DNA from: Ruminococcus sp.
GTDB taxonomy: Bacteria; Bacillota; Clostridia; Oscillospirales; Ruminococcaceae
Direction: 5' to 3'
Assembly (NCBI GenBank): GCA_017961625.1
Contig: JAGCWY010000059.1
Coordinates: 56,038-120,037 of the forward strand
DNA: 64,000 nucleotides
The position numbers and the translations under genes were made by a program. Every line of letters starts with the position of its first letter. Position 1 is the stretch's first letter. The notes under the pieces are model-generated. The model saw nothing but the letters and a program-made list of their open reading frames with translations. It did no database searches and was not told where the DNA came from. Shown piece by piece: positions 17,879 through 25,750 of the stretch.

Positions 17879-17990
17879 TTCTAAATGCATTGAGTCTACA
17901 TTTATAAAAATGAAGAAATATTCTCTTAATATTATAGGGCAGATAAATGATAAGCTGCTAAATAAAAGAGAATAACCTAACTCTTAACTT

Positions 17991-18030
17991 AATAAAAACA
18001 CCCCTGCCGACCGTGAGTTGTCCGCAGGGG
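17991..18030 (-). terminator. rpsT terminator
   Basis: Reading leftwards, CCCCTGCGGAC pairs with GTCGGCAGGGG (18001-18030) and is followed by TGTTTTTATT. It lies 30 bases after the rpsT stop. Confidence 0.85.
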
Positions 18031-18060
18031 GAATTAATTCTTATATGATCAAAAAAGACC

Positions 18061-18321
18061 TTATTCAGCAGAGTTGAGCTTCTTAGCAAGCTGTGACTTC
18101 TTTCTTGCAGCCTTATTCTTGTGCATAAGACCCTTTGCGCAAGCCTGATCAACTCTCTTGATAGCAACCTTGATAGCCTCTGCCTTATCAGCAGCACCGC
18201 TTGTTACAGCTGCATCAGCCTTCTTGAGGATAGTCTTGAGATTGGACTTTCTTGCCTTGTTGGCAGCAGCCTTTGTAGCATTGACCTTTACTCTCTTCTT
18301 TGCAGACTTAATGTTTGGCAT
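18061..18321 (-). CDS. rpsT: 30S ribosomal protein S20
   Basis: An 86-residue, very basic protein starting MPNIKSAKKRVKVNATKAAA, the standard S20 opening, and ending LAKKLNSAE. It binds 16S rRNA in the small subunit body. The start at 18321 is set by the family N-terminus and by AAGGAGGTG just upstream; a longer in-frame reading is not real. It is monocistronic, with its own promoter, a leader of about 120 bases that may carry autoregulation as in other S20 genes, and its own terminator. It is divergent from gpr. Confidence 0.96.
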   Translation of the reverse strand: MPNIKSAKKRVKVNATKAAANKARKSNLKTILKKADAAVTSGAADKAEAIKVAIKRVDQACAKGLMHKNKAARKKSQLAKKLNSAE

Positions 18322-18449
18322 TTTGTTACACCTCCTTGAATTATGCAGACCGAATAATCGTCCGCATTTAACAGATAATAGGAGCAAATACGGGTTTAAT
18401 TCACTCCCTGACAGCTGCAACGCACAACTGCCATACTGAGACAAATATA

Positions 18450-18478
18450 ATTATAGCATTTTTCAACACTGTTTGCAA
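18450..18478 (-). promoter_or_regulatory. rpsT promoter with an embedded TGTTGAAAA box
   Basis: On the minus strand TTGCAA (18473-18478), a 17-base spacer and TATAAT (18450-18455). The spacer contains TGTTGAAAA (18460-18468 on the + strand as TTTTCAACA), the element repeated around dnaA. Confidence 0.75.
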
Positions 18479-18551
18479 TAGTTAAAAGTGAAATAATCCT
18501 AAGAAATATTTTCCACAATTAAAGCATAATGCACAATATACGGAGGTATAC

Positions 18552-19400
18552 ATGGAAATCCGCACAGATCTCGCACTTGAAAGCATATCCGTAGAGGATA
18601 TGCCCGAAAGCGTTCATATACGGACAAGAGGAGAAATATTCCGCATAACCGAAATAATCATCGACGACGACAGCTGTCTTTCTTCAATAGGCAAGGGAAA
18701 GGGACGGTATATAACCCTTGAGTATAGCAGTCTCAGCTGTTTTTCCGAGAATTACAAGCTTATGGCAGAAGAGCTTGCACAGGAACTCTCAGCGCTTCTA
18801 CCCAAGGGAGAGGTACTTGTGGTGGGACTTGGCAATAATGACATAACTCCCGACGCCATAGGTCCGCAGACAACTTCAAAGGTACTTGCCACGCGGCATT
18901 TACACGATAATCCAGACATTGGTGAAATGCACTTCCTCACGTCCCTAAGGCGTGTTAGTGCCTTTGCCGGAGGAGTTATGGGACAGACTGGTATCGAAAC
19001 CGCGGAGATAGTACGAGCTATAGCGGAGGAGCTCAGACCTGCCGCCATTATTGCAATTGACGCCCTTGCATGCACGGAAATAAGCCGTCTCGGCACTACC
19101 ATACAGCTGACTGACACAGGTATCTCCCCTGGAAGTGGAGTTTCCAACGAGCGCAAGGAACTGTCGGAAAAGCTTTTCGGTATACCTGTTATAGCCGTTG
19201 GAGTTCCTACTGTCGTAGATATGCACACCATAGTGAAAAGCCTCACTGGAAAAAAGATAAACGGAGAGCTACCAAATATGATGGTAACTCCCCGTGATAT
19301 CGACCGTCTGACAGAAAGAGCTTCGCAGCTCCTTGCCTTCGGGATAAACCTCGCCTTGCAGCCAACCCTCAGCTTTGAGGACGTGAGAGGGATTTTTTAA
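18552..19400 (+). CDS. gpr: Germination protease GPR
   Basis: A 282-residue GPR-type endopeptidase. The N-terminus IRTDLALES is the family signature, and VGLGNNDITPDAIGPQ plus TSKVLATRHL follow at about 93-118, with conserved DALAC and GSGVSNERKEL later. GPR degrades small acid-soluble spore proteins at germination and is stored as a zymogen that removes its own N-terminal residues. Here the N-terminus is short, about 2 residues before RTDLALE, so the propeptide seems minimal or absent. RBS GGAGGT precedes the ATG. With spo0A and the ytaF-like gene it implies sporulation ability or its recent loss. Confidence 0.93.
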   Translation: MEIRTDLALESISVEDMPESVHIRTRGEIFRITEIIIDDDSCLSSIGKGKGRYITLEYSSLSCFSENYKLMAEELAQELSALLPKGEVLVVGLGNNDITPDAIGPQTTSKVLATRHLHDNPDIGEMHFLTSLRRVSAFAGGVMGQTGIETAEIVRAIAEELRPAAIIAIDALACTEISRLGTTIQLTDTGISPGSGVSNERKELSEKLFGIPVIAVGVPTVVDMHTIVKSLTGKKINGELPNMMVTPRDIDRLTERASQLLAFGINLALQPTLSFEDVRGIF

Positions 19401-19540
19401 TGATTAATTATGTATGCGGGATAACTTTGTAAATGCTTCCTTTGAATAATATGCACCTCACAAATGATCCGTTAGTGATGTAGAGGTATCTGTTTTGATA
19501 ATTGTAAGCAACAATATGGTTAGGAGTCACAGACTCTTCG

Positions 19541-20284
19541 CTACCACATGAATTCAACACTGGGAGCTTTTACCATTTTTATCTCAGTTTCGGACTGCTG
19601 CGGCTTTTCGTCTTTCAGCAACTCCTTTGCAAGCTCCTCCATTTCGACTATCTCGTGGAAATAGTCGTTAAGAGGCTGCACTGCCTGAAAGACCTCGACT
19701 GTATGCTCAGCTATTTTACGGGAAAATAACTCCGTCGGGTCGCCGACCTTGGTATACAGGCTGAAACCTTTTTTCACGAAAAATCGCTCCAGCTCTGGTA
19801 CAGGGCAGGACTTTTTACGCTTGTATTCCTCTCCACCGAGAGTAAGTCCATACTTTTCAACAAGATCATCGACCATGTTGAGAAAGGAATCTGCGTCTTC
19901 AAGTAATCCGCTGCGGAAACGTTCCATAACTGCGGCTTCAGGCTTTGAAATACGGAAGCCGAACTCAGCTCCCTCAGGAGAAAGCTCGAAATAAAGGGTG
20001 GGAGTCTTGTTCCAATACCATGCATCATAGCGGACGTATATCCACAAAGTATCTCGGTAGTGCAGATAGGGAGCTAAATTCTCGTCGCGGTATATCCTTC
20101 CAACTTTGTACATCATACCGTCAATATCTGCAAAGTTCGTAAAAAGTTCCTCTCCGAGAGCTTTTAAAGGCTCGTATACTTTTTCTGTGTAGACTAACTT
20201 CCGCGGCTCGAACCATTCTTTGTTATTGTTATGTCTTATACCGAGGAGAAACTCCAGCGCATCCTGTGAAAATCCTTTAAACAT
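19541..20284 (-). CDS. DUF2461 family protein
   Basis: A 247-residue soluble protein of the DUF2461 (TIGR02453) family: it starts FSQDALEFLLGIRHNNNKEWF and has VGRIYRDENLAPY and TLYFELSPEGAEFGFRI in the usual places, with a C-terminal region that matches the family through NDYFHEIVE. Family length is typically 210-230, so the last 20 or so residues (KPQQSETEIK) are extra. The biochemical role is unknown. It follows the interrupted SUKH gene in the same direction, 37 bases away. The 140 bases between it and gpr hold no recognisable gene. Confidence 0.85.
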   Translation of the reverse strand: MFKGFSQDALEFLLGIRHNNNKEWFEPRKLVYTEKVYEPLKALGEELFTNFADIDGMMYKVGRIYRDENLAPYLHYRDTLWIYVRYDAWYWNKTPTLYFELSPEGAEFGFRISKPEAAVMERFRSGLLEDADSFLNMVDDLVEKYGLTLGGEEYKRKKSCPVPELERFFVKKGFSLYTKVGDPTELFSRKIAEHTVEVFQAVQPLNDYFHEIVEMEELAKELLKDEKPQQSETEIKMVKAPSVEFMW

Positions 20285-20321
20285 TTTTATCTCCTTGTGT
20301 AAATCAGAATTAACAGCACAC

Positions 20322-20747
20322 TCAATTTATTGCTATATCAATAATATAATCTAAAACCTCATAAAAATCTGAAAACTTAATGCATTCCTCTTTTATATTA
20401 TCATATTCTTCATATTCATAAAAGAAAAAAGAGTTATATCTTATATCATAACATATATGTCTCGTATGATATAAGCCCAAAATCATTAGTTCTTTCGGAA
20501 CATTACCTTCTGAAAAATCATAATTTATCTTCAATTCATCATCCAAATTCACACTATACAAAATGCAATCTCCACCAAAAAGATTTGCCCCATTTGAAAT
20601 CCGCAGGAATGCTTTATATGATTCTGGAATAACTATCTGCATTTCCTTTTCAAATCCAAATATGTCTGAATCTGTTGCGGGCGAGCATAATTCTGATTGC
20701 ATTCAGCTGTTGTTTATATTTTTAATATGCTCAATACGTTCTTGCAT
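20322..20747 (-). pseudogene. SMI1/KNR4 (SUKH) family gene with an in-frame stop near its start
   Basis: The 126-residue reading from 20702 contains the SUKH core: FEKEMQIVIPESYKAFL and ISNGANLFGGDCILYS, as in SMI1/KNR4 proteins that commonly act as immunity proteins to secreted toxins. In the same frame, 45 bases upstream, an ATG at 20747 has AAGGAG at correct spacing and encodes MQERIEHIKNINNS, a typical SUKH N-terminal helix. A TGA at 20703-20705 separates the two, immediately before the ATG at 20702. Either a nonsense mutation has disabled the gene, or translation restarts at the adjacent ATG. No toxin gene is nearby. Confidence 0.65.
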
Positions 20748-20878
20748 GAAAAAACTCCTTGATTTCTTAAGTTCTGATTTATTATACCACAGTTTGCAAT
20801 ATTATTCAAGACAGCAAAAAAAACCCAGTTTTATACAGCAATATAATCCTATTTTTATTTCACAGGACAGTGAAATAA

Positions 20879-21047
20879 TTTTCAACATTGTGTTGAAATG
20901 AATGTGGACACGCCTCTATAATTGTTGATAACTATGTTGAAAATGTGGAAAGCAACGTAGAATACACTTTCTGGAAGTATGTAAAAGTTGAAAACCCTGT
21001 GGATAAACGGGGAAAATAAGTAAACAATAAAAATATGTTGTGGAAAG
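20879..21047. other. Cluster of DnaA-box-like 9-mers outside oriC
   Basis: Within 169 bases: TTTTCAACA (20879-20887), TGTTGAAAT (20891-20899), TGTGGACAC (20903), TGTTGATAA (20923-20931), TGTTGAAAA (20935-20943), TGTGGAAAG (20944-20952), AGTTGAAAA (20986-20994), TGTGGATAA (20998-21006, exactly the canonical DnaA box) and TGTGGAAAG (21039-21047). All but the first lie in the same orientation. The region is A/T-rich, divergent between the SUKH gene and a lipoprotein gene. It resembles DnaA-box clusters known in other bacteria; the function here is inferred. Confidence 0.6.
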
Positions 21048-21085
21048 TGATTCCGCAACAATTCATTGTAAAGGATATGATCTGT

Positions 21086-21442
21086 ATGAAAAAGCATTTA
21101 GCAATATGCTCCATATTTTTTACGGTCTGTGCAGCGCTAACGGGCTGCGGTAACAATAATGACGGTCATTATACCGACGACGAAAACAGCATGGTAACAG
21201 AGCACAGCACAACTGATAGAAGGTATGAAGGAACTACAAAAGCAACCGATAAAACTATAAAGGATCGTCTTGACGACGCTGCCGATGGCGCAGGCGAAGC
21301 CGGAAAGGATATAGTTAGCGGCGTGAATGACGCAGGTAAAGATCTCATAGACGGAGCAAAGGACGCTGTTGACGATGTTATCGACGGAATGGATGGCGAA
21401 AAAGTTTCGACGACAGTAACAGCCACAACTCTTAACGACTGA
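21086..21442 (+). CDS. Small lipoprotein with amphipathic repeats
   Basis: A 118-residue lipoprotein: basic start MKKHLAICSIFF, lipobox LTGC with C21, then a polar acidic region. Residues about 60-105 contain repeats of the form DxxKDxxxGxxDA (GKDIVSGVNDAGKDLIDG, then AKDAVDDVIDG), likely an extended amphipathic helix of the YtxH/LEA type. The C-terminus is Thr-rich. The start at 21086 gives a proper signal peptide; AAGGAT upstream is a moderate RBS. It lies just downstream of the DnaA-box-like cluster, which could regulate it. Function is unknown. Confidence 0.7.
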   Translation: MKKHLAICSIFFTVCAALTGCGNNNDGHYTDDENSMVTEHSTTDRRYEGTTKATDKTIKDRLDDAADGAGEAGKDIVSGVNDAGKDLIDGAKDAVDDVIDGMDGEKVSTTVTATTLND

Positions 21443-21449
21443 TAAATAA

Positions 21450-21475
21450 AGGCGGACTCGATGTCCGCCTTTTCA
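21450..21475 (+). terminator. Terminator of the small lipoprotein gene
   Basis: GGCGGAC and GTCCGCC form a stem over TCGAT, followed by TTTT. The T run merges into TTTTCAACA (21470-21478), and TTGTTGAAT follows at 21491, so two more of the repeated 9-mers sit here. Confidence 0.7.
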
Positions 21476-21499
21476 ACATTTCCCTGTAAATTGTTGAAT

Positions 21500-22759
21500 T
21501 TATAAGCACAGCTCTGCCATAGCCTCTGCCATTATCTCCGCATTTTTCAGTAGATTCCCAGTGGTTATGAACTCGTCTGGACAGTGCATACGCCCGTCCT
21601 CATTTGGAAACTCCGCTCCAAAGGCAACTCCACCCTCAATCTCATGTACATAGGTACCGCCGCCAATGGCTATACAATGCCCTTTTTCTCCCGTGACCCT
21701 CTCGTAGACGCGCAGAAGAGTCTGTACGAAACCGCTTTTTTCGTCAGTGAAGTGCGGTTCGACACCCTCGCATGAGTCTATTTCAAAGCCAGCTTCACGA
21801 AGTTTTCCGCAGATAATATCACTTATCTCTGCCTTTGTGCGATCAAGCGGAAAGCGAATATCAACTCCGCCGTGAAGTCTGCCATTTTCAGCGTTCAGAA
21901 GTGACAGTACACAGGTCATATCTCCTGATATTTCGTCATGGAAGCCCAGTCCGCAGCTCTTTCCGCTGAACTCGCCGTGAGGGAAAAGCTCCGAAAGACT
22001 GTTAAGCAAAGGATGGAGATTCCCCTGTATACTGAGATATTTCGTTATAGCATTTTCACCCTTCTCTGGCGTTGAGGCGTGTGCGGAAATGCCATGATAG
22101 TCGTCTGCGTCATCAGAGCATACCGCTGGCACAGCGTTTATGACTGTTCCGCCGCGCACAGGTATTCCATAGTAATTCGCGGAAAAATACACTCTCAACA
22201 TACCCTTTTCCGCATTTATTACAGGATATTCACCGTCTGGAGTGAAGACCATTTCAGGAAGCTTATGCTTTCTGCGATAATAGGCAAGATCAGCTGAGCC
22301 GTTCTCTTCGTTGGTGCCGAATATAAGACGTATGCCATTTTTCAGCGGCAGTCCTAGCTCCTTAACAGCTCTTGCGGCAAATAGTGCCGCAACTGCAGGT
22401 CCCTTGTCGTCAATAGCTCCACGACCTACAAGTTTATCAGTATCAGGCTCGTAACGCAGCGTATACGGATCGCTAGTCCAGCCCGAACCAACAGGAACTA
22501 CGTCAAGGTGTGTAAGCACGGCAAGCTTGGGCGGAAGTACGTTTATATCCGCAGCGCCTACGTAATTATCGATATTCTCGGTAATAAACCCGAACTCTTC
22601 ACACTTTTTCAACATGGATTCCAGAGCTCTTGCTGGTTCTCTGCCGAAGGGGAAGCCTTCCTCCTCATCGCCCTGAATGCTGGATATTGCTACAAGCTCT
22701 GCGAGAAAGTCTATCATTTCCTGCTTGTGGGCTGTGAGATAATCTCTTATTTCTGACAT
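21500..22759 (-). CDS. pepV: Sapep/PepV family M20 dipeptidase
   Basis: A 419-residue metallopeptidase of the M20 family, PepV type, which cleaves dipeptides in the cytoplasm. Expected metal ligands are present in order: H in LTHLDVVPVGSGW, D in GRGAIDDKGP, the E-E pair in FGTNEENGSADL, D in FTPDGEYPV and H in YVHEIEGGVAFG near the C-terminus. Length is slightly below the usual 460-470. The start is preceded by AGGAGG. It follows the sugar-ABC ATPase gene leftwards but is separated from it by a terminator. Symbol given by family; substrate specificity not tested. Confidence 0.9.
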   Translation of the reverse strand: MSEIRDYLTAHKQEMIDFLAELVAISSIQGDEEEGFPFGREPARALESMLKKCEEFGFITENIDNYVGAADINVLPPKLAVLTHLDVVPVGSGWTSDPYTLRYEPDTDKLVGRGAIDDKGPAVAALFAARAVKELGLPLKNGIRLIFGTNEENGSADLAYYRRKHKLPEMVFTPDGEYPVINAEKGMLRVYFSANYYGIPVRGGTVINAVPAVCSDDADDYHGISAHASTPEKGENAITKYLSIQGNLHPLLNSLSELFPHGEFSGKSCGLGFHDEISGDMTCVLSLLNAENGRLHGGVDIRFPLDRTKAEISDIICGKLREAGFEIDSCEGVEPHFTDEKSGFVQTLLRVYERVTGEKGHCIAIGGGTYVHEIEGGVAFGAEFPNEDGRMHCPDEFITTGNLLKNAEIMAEAMAELCL

Positions 22760-22789
22760 TTTTTCCTCCTGAGATTAAAGTATAACGCA

Positions 22790-22818
22790 AAAAACCGCAG
22801 TAATACTACTGCGGTAAT
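22790..22818 (-). terminator. Terminator of the sugar ABC ATPase gene
   Basis: ACCGCAGTA pairs with TACTGCGGT over a short loop; read leftwards it is followed by TTTTTT. It separates the ATPase gene from pepV. Confidence 0.8.
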
Positions 22819-22885
22819 TTGCGCGTACACAGCATCTCACGACGCCATGTACCAAGAAAGAAAGGATAAATATGAAAAGAATTAA

Positions 22886-24004
22886 TCAGTTGACAATTGC
22901 CTTCTCAGTTTCCTTATCGAAGATGTGGATTCTGTTAGGATCGATAGCTACCTTGATATCGTCTCCTGACTTAGCTGTAGACCTCGGGCTTACTCTTGCT
23001 GTAAGCGGAATTCCCTCGCAAACGAGGTAGAGATAAGTCTCAGCACCCATCATTTCGGTAATTTCTACATTTGCGTCGATAACGCCAGTAGAAGCATTTG
23101 AGAGGTACATTTCTTCGTCATGGATAGACTCGGGACGAACACCGAGTGTAATCTCCTTGCCAACGTAATCATTAAGGTTCTCATTTACCTTTGACTCGGG
23201 AACGATGATCTGATACTTTGTATTCTTTCCGAATTCAACTATATACTGACCATACTCTTCCTTGAGTGTTGCGTCAATGAAATTCATCTGAGGTGAACCG
23301 AGGAAGCCTGCAACGAACTTGTTTATAGGATTCTCGTAGAGGTTCTGAGGTGTGTCAATCTGCTGAACAAAACCGTCCTTCATACATACGATTCTGTCAC
23401 CCATTGTCATAGCTTCTGTCTGGTCATGAGTTACATAGATAAATGTTGTACCGAGCTTCTTGTGAATCTTAGCAATCTCGGTTCTCATCTGAGCACGAAG
23501 CTTTGCATCGAGGTTTGAGAGAGGCTCGTCGAGAAGGAATACCTTAGGTGAACGAACGATAGCACGACCGAGAGCAACTCTCTGTCTCTGACCACCGGAC
23601 ATTGCCTTAGGCTTTCTGTCGAGAAGGTGTGTAAGATCGAGGATCTTAGCAGCCTCATTAACCTTTCTCTCTATTTCAGGCTTCGGAACCTTGCGGAGCT
23701 TGAGTCCGAATGCCATATTGTCGAAAACTGTCATGTGAGGATAAAGAGCATAGTTCTGGAAAACCATTGCGATATCTCTGTCCTTGGGAGCGATATCGTT
23801 TACGAGCTTATCGCCTATATAAAGCTCACCCTCAGAGATTTCTTCAAGACCTGCAATCATACGAAGCGTTGTAGACTTACCGCAACCAGAAGGTCCAACG
23901 AGAACGATGAACTCCTTATCTCTTATCTCTAAATTAACATCCGAAACAGCTACCACACCGCCTGGATATTTCTTATAGATGTTCTTAAGTACTAAGCCTG
24001 CCAT
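22886..24004 (-). CDS. ugpC: Multi-sugar ABC transporter ATP-binding protein (UgpC/MsmK/MsmX type)
   Basis: A 372-residue ABC ATPase of the carbohydrate importer class: Walker A GPSGCGKST, Q-loop VFQNYALYPHMTV, signature MSGGQRQRVALGRA, Walker B VFLLDEPLSNLDA, H-switch VTHDQTEAM, and a C-terminal OB/TOBE regulatory domain (about 240-372). It energises binding-protein-dependent sugar uptake. No permease or binding protein is adjacent, so it is probably the shared housekeeping ATPase (like MsmX in Bacillus) serving several importers, including those feeding GH95 and GH5 substrates; that link is inference. It has its own promoter and terminator. Confidence 0.92.
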   Translation of the reverse strand: MAGLVLKNIYKKYPGGVVAVSDVNLEIRDKEFIVLVGPSGCGKSTTLRMIAGLEEISEGELYIGDKLVNDIAPKDRDIAMVFQNYALYPHMTVFDNMAFGLKLRKVPKPEIERKVNEAAKILDLTHLLDRKPKAMSGGQRQRVALGRAIVRSPKVFLLDEPLSNLDAKLRAQMRTEIAKIHKKLGTTFIYVTHDQTEAMTMGDRIVCMKDGFVQQIDTPQNLYENPINKFVAGFLGSPQMNFIDATLKEEYGQYIVEFGKNTKYQIIVPESKVNENLNDYVGKEITLGVRPESIHDEEMYLSNASTGVIDANVEITEMMGAETYLYLVCEGIPLTARVSPRSTAKSGDDIKVAIDPNRIHIFDKETEKAIVN

Positions 24005-24072
24005 GTTTAATCCATTCCTCCAGTAAATAATTTAATGCCGATATATTTTTTTCCAGTATCAGCTATGATAAT

Positions 24073-24101
24073 ATCATAACACATTCTTCATAATTTTGCA
24101 A
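24073..24101 (-). promoter_or_regulatory. Promoter of the sugar ABC ATPase gene
   Basis: On the minus strand TTGCAA (24096-24101), a 17-base spacer and TATGAT (24073-24078), about 70 bases before the start codon. Confidence 0.6.
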
Positions 24102-24119
24102 GTTGCTAAACCGCCAAAT

Positions 24120-24896
24120 TTACATAAAGTTGTTTATTAGAAATGCCGAATAAAAAGCCGAATATTTGGCAAAAAAGAGGTCGAAATCACACTGTTTAAA
24201 CATATCATTCGGCAATATCTCCATACTCTCTCCAATCCCCAGTTTTTCGGGCAAAACTAACGATCCAACCGAAATTCGCATAAGAAGCTCAACATGATTC
24301 CCTACGGCTGCGAACATTCTTTTAACTTGATGATATTTTCCTTCATAAAGTTCAACAAATGCGAGTTTATCGCTGTTTTCCGATTGTCTGACCCTCGCGG
24401 GCAGACAAGCATCACCGTCCGCCAATAATAAACCTTCTGCAAATTTGTTAATATAATTATTTTCAAATTTTCTGCCAAGTTGCACAATATAGGTTTTTGG
24501 GATATGATGCTTTGGGGAAAGCATTCTGTGCGCCAGTTCTCCGTCGTCTGTAAGCACTAGTGCGCCGATACTGTCTTTGTCGAGCCTTCCGGCAGGAAAT
24601 AGTCCTTTTTTCCGCATTTCCGGCGGTATCAGTTTCAGAACGGTCTCTCCATCTTTATCATCAGTTGAACACACATACCCCTGAGGCTTATTGAGAAGTA
24701 TATAGCTGTACCTCTGAGCTCTTACCTCCTGACCGTCTACAGTCACGGCAACCAAGTCCGGATCTATCTTCACGTCCGGGCGCTTTACGGTGATACCGTC
24801 AACAATTATACTTCCCCGTGAGGCGAGCTCCTTTATCTGACTGCGTGAATATTCTGTTCTTTCAGAGATGAATTTATCAAGTCTGATCTGTGCCAT
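24120..24896 (-). CDS. RsuA-family rRNA pseudouridine synthase
   Basis: A 258-residue pseudouridine synthase. An N-terminal S4 RNA-binding domain (RLDKFISERTEYSRSQIKEL, about residues 4-23) is followed by the catalytic domain with LLNKPQGYVCSTDD and the active-site Asp in GRLDKDSIGAL, where the usual Thr is Ser. YEGKYHQVKRMFAAVG near residue 205 is also typical. RsuA-type enzymes make pseudouridine 516 in 16S rRNA. The start at 24896 is fixed by GGAGG and the S4 domain; the longer reading upstream overlaps the divergent lipoprotein gene and is not used. Confidence 0.88.
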   Translation of the reverse strand: MAQIRLDKFISERTEYSRSQIKELASRGSIIVDGITVKRPDVKIDPDLVAVTVDGQEVRAQRYSYILLNKPQGYVCSTDDKDGETVLKLIPPEMRKKGLFPAGRLDKDSIGALVLTDDGELAHRMLSPKHHIPKTYIVQLGRKFENNYINKFAEGLLLADGDACLPARVRQSENSDKLAFVELYEGKYHQVKRMFAAVGNHVELLMRISVGSLVLPEKLGIGESMEILPNDMFKQCDFDLFFAKYSAFYSAFLINNFM

Positions 24897-24969
24897 TGTT
24901 TTTCCTCCGGAATATTCCGTATCATGTCCGGAATAAGATATAGTATTATTACTCAAGGAGCTGTAAAGT

Positions 24970-25374
24970 ATGAAAAATATCCTTTCAGCAGCATTGTCCG
25001 CCGCATTATTATCTCTTGTAGCCTGTGGTAGAAGGGACGCTCCTACCTCTACTGTGAAAGCTGGAAACGTCTCTGCACGCATCGAATACTTTGCCTCTCA
25101 CGGCTGGGAAGCAGAAGAGATATCAGAAAGAGCCGTGACTATCCCCGAAGTATTCTCCGAAGCTTACGAGAGATACGCTGTCATGCAGGACAGACAGGGA
25201 CTCCCTCTGCGAAGCTTTGCAGGCAGGGATGCACAGCTCTTTGTATACGAGATCAAAAACTACAGCCCTGAAAACAAAAGAATGCTTGCAGAGCTGCTGG
25301 TATGTGATGATACTGCCGCTGCCTCCGCTGTATATAGCGAGGACGGCACAAGTATATTAATGCCTGTAAGCTGA
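24970..25374 (+). CDS. DUF4830-like lipoprotein
   Basis: A 134-residue lipoprotein with signal peptide and lipobox LVAC (C19). The mature part matches what I know of DUF4830: IEYFASHGWEAEE, TIPEVFSEAYERYAVMQDRQG, then VYEIKNYSPENKRMLAELLV. AAGGAG precedes the ATG at good spacing. Family function is unknown; these proteins are common in Clostridia, one or a few per genome. It is divergent from the pseudouridine synthase gene and convergent with a membrane protein gene whose stop lies one base beyond its own. Confidence 0.8.
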   Translation: MKNILSAALSAALLSLVACGRRDAPTSTVKAGNVSARIEYFASHGWEAEEISERAVTIPEVFSEAYERYAVMQDRQGLPLRSFAGRDAQLFVYEIKNYSPENKRMLAELLVCDDTAAASAVYSEDGTSILMPVS

Positions 25375-25375
25375 A

Positions 25376-25747
25376 TCAGAACACGTTGAGCTTATCTCCC
25401 ACGAACGGGAACCTGTAAGCCTTGTCCTTTACTGCACCGTAAATATAGCTTACCCATATTGCTATTAGAGCGAGCCATATAACTATCTTCAGTATCACAC
25501 CCAGGACAGGAATAGCTCCTAATATCTTGCCCACGACTGCACACACACAGAATATTATGAACCATGTGAGAGCCTGATTTGAATGAAACTTGCAGTAAGC
25601 TGAATCTTTGTCGTTCATGAACGGTAGAAAAAAGAGACAAGGCATAATGTAGGCAAACTTTACAAAAAGCTTGTTCTTTTCCGGCTCATTTGGATTAAAA
25701 GAATTCTGTGCATTGATATCATTGAAAGCCTCAAGGAAATTTTCCAT
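25376..25747 (-). CDS. DUF4870-like membrane protein
   Basis: A 123-residue protein with three predicted membrane segments (about 30-45, 62-80 and 84-107) and the pattern DSAYCKFHSNQALTWFI, characteristic of DUF4870/Tic20-like proteins where a His and a Gln-Ala pair follow the first helix. Function unknown. It starts three bases after the nrdR stop, so it is the third gene of a TIM-barrel gene, nrdR, DUF4870 operon. Confidence 0.75.
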   Translation of the reverse strand: MENFLEAFNDINAQNSFNPNEPEKNKLFVKFAYIMPCLFFLPFMNDKDSAYCKFHSNQALTWFIIFCVCAVVGKILGAIPVLGVILKIVIWLALIAIWVSYIYGAVKDKAYRFPFVGDKLNVF

Positions 25748-25750
25748 TTT

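Noticed and set aside
18504..18531. Sigma-G/F type promoter before gpr (AAATA, 16 bases, CATAATG)
   Set aside because: Only a loose match to the forespore consensus; I could not support it against A/T-rich background.
20879..21047. The DnaA-box cluster as the true chromosomal origin
   Set aside because: Genes from 21.5 to 39 kb run leftward and the divergence point is dnaA/rpmH, which also has the oriC gene set. The cluster is better read as a secondary site.
24897..25082. N-terminal extension of the pseudouridine synthase
   Set aside because: It overlaps the divergent DUF4830 lipoprotein gene and lacks family similarity; the S4 domain begins right at the RBS-supported ATG.
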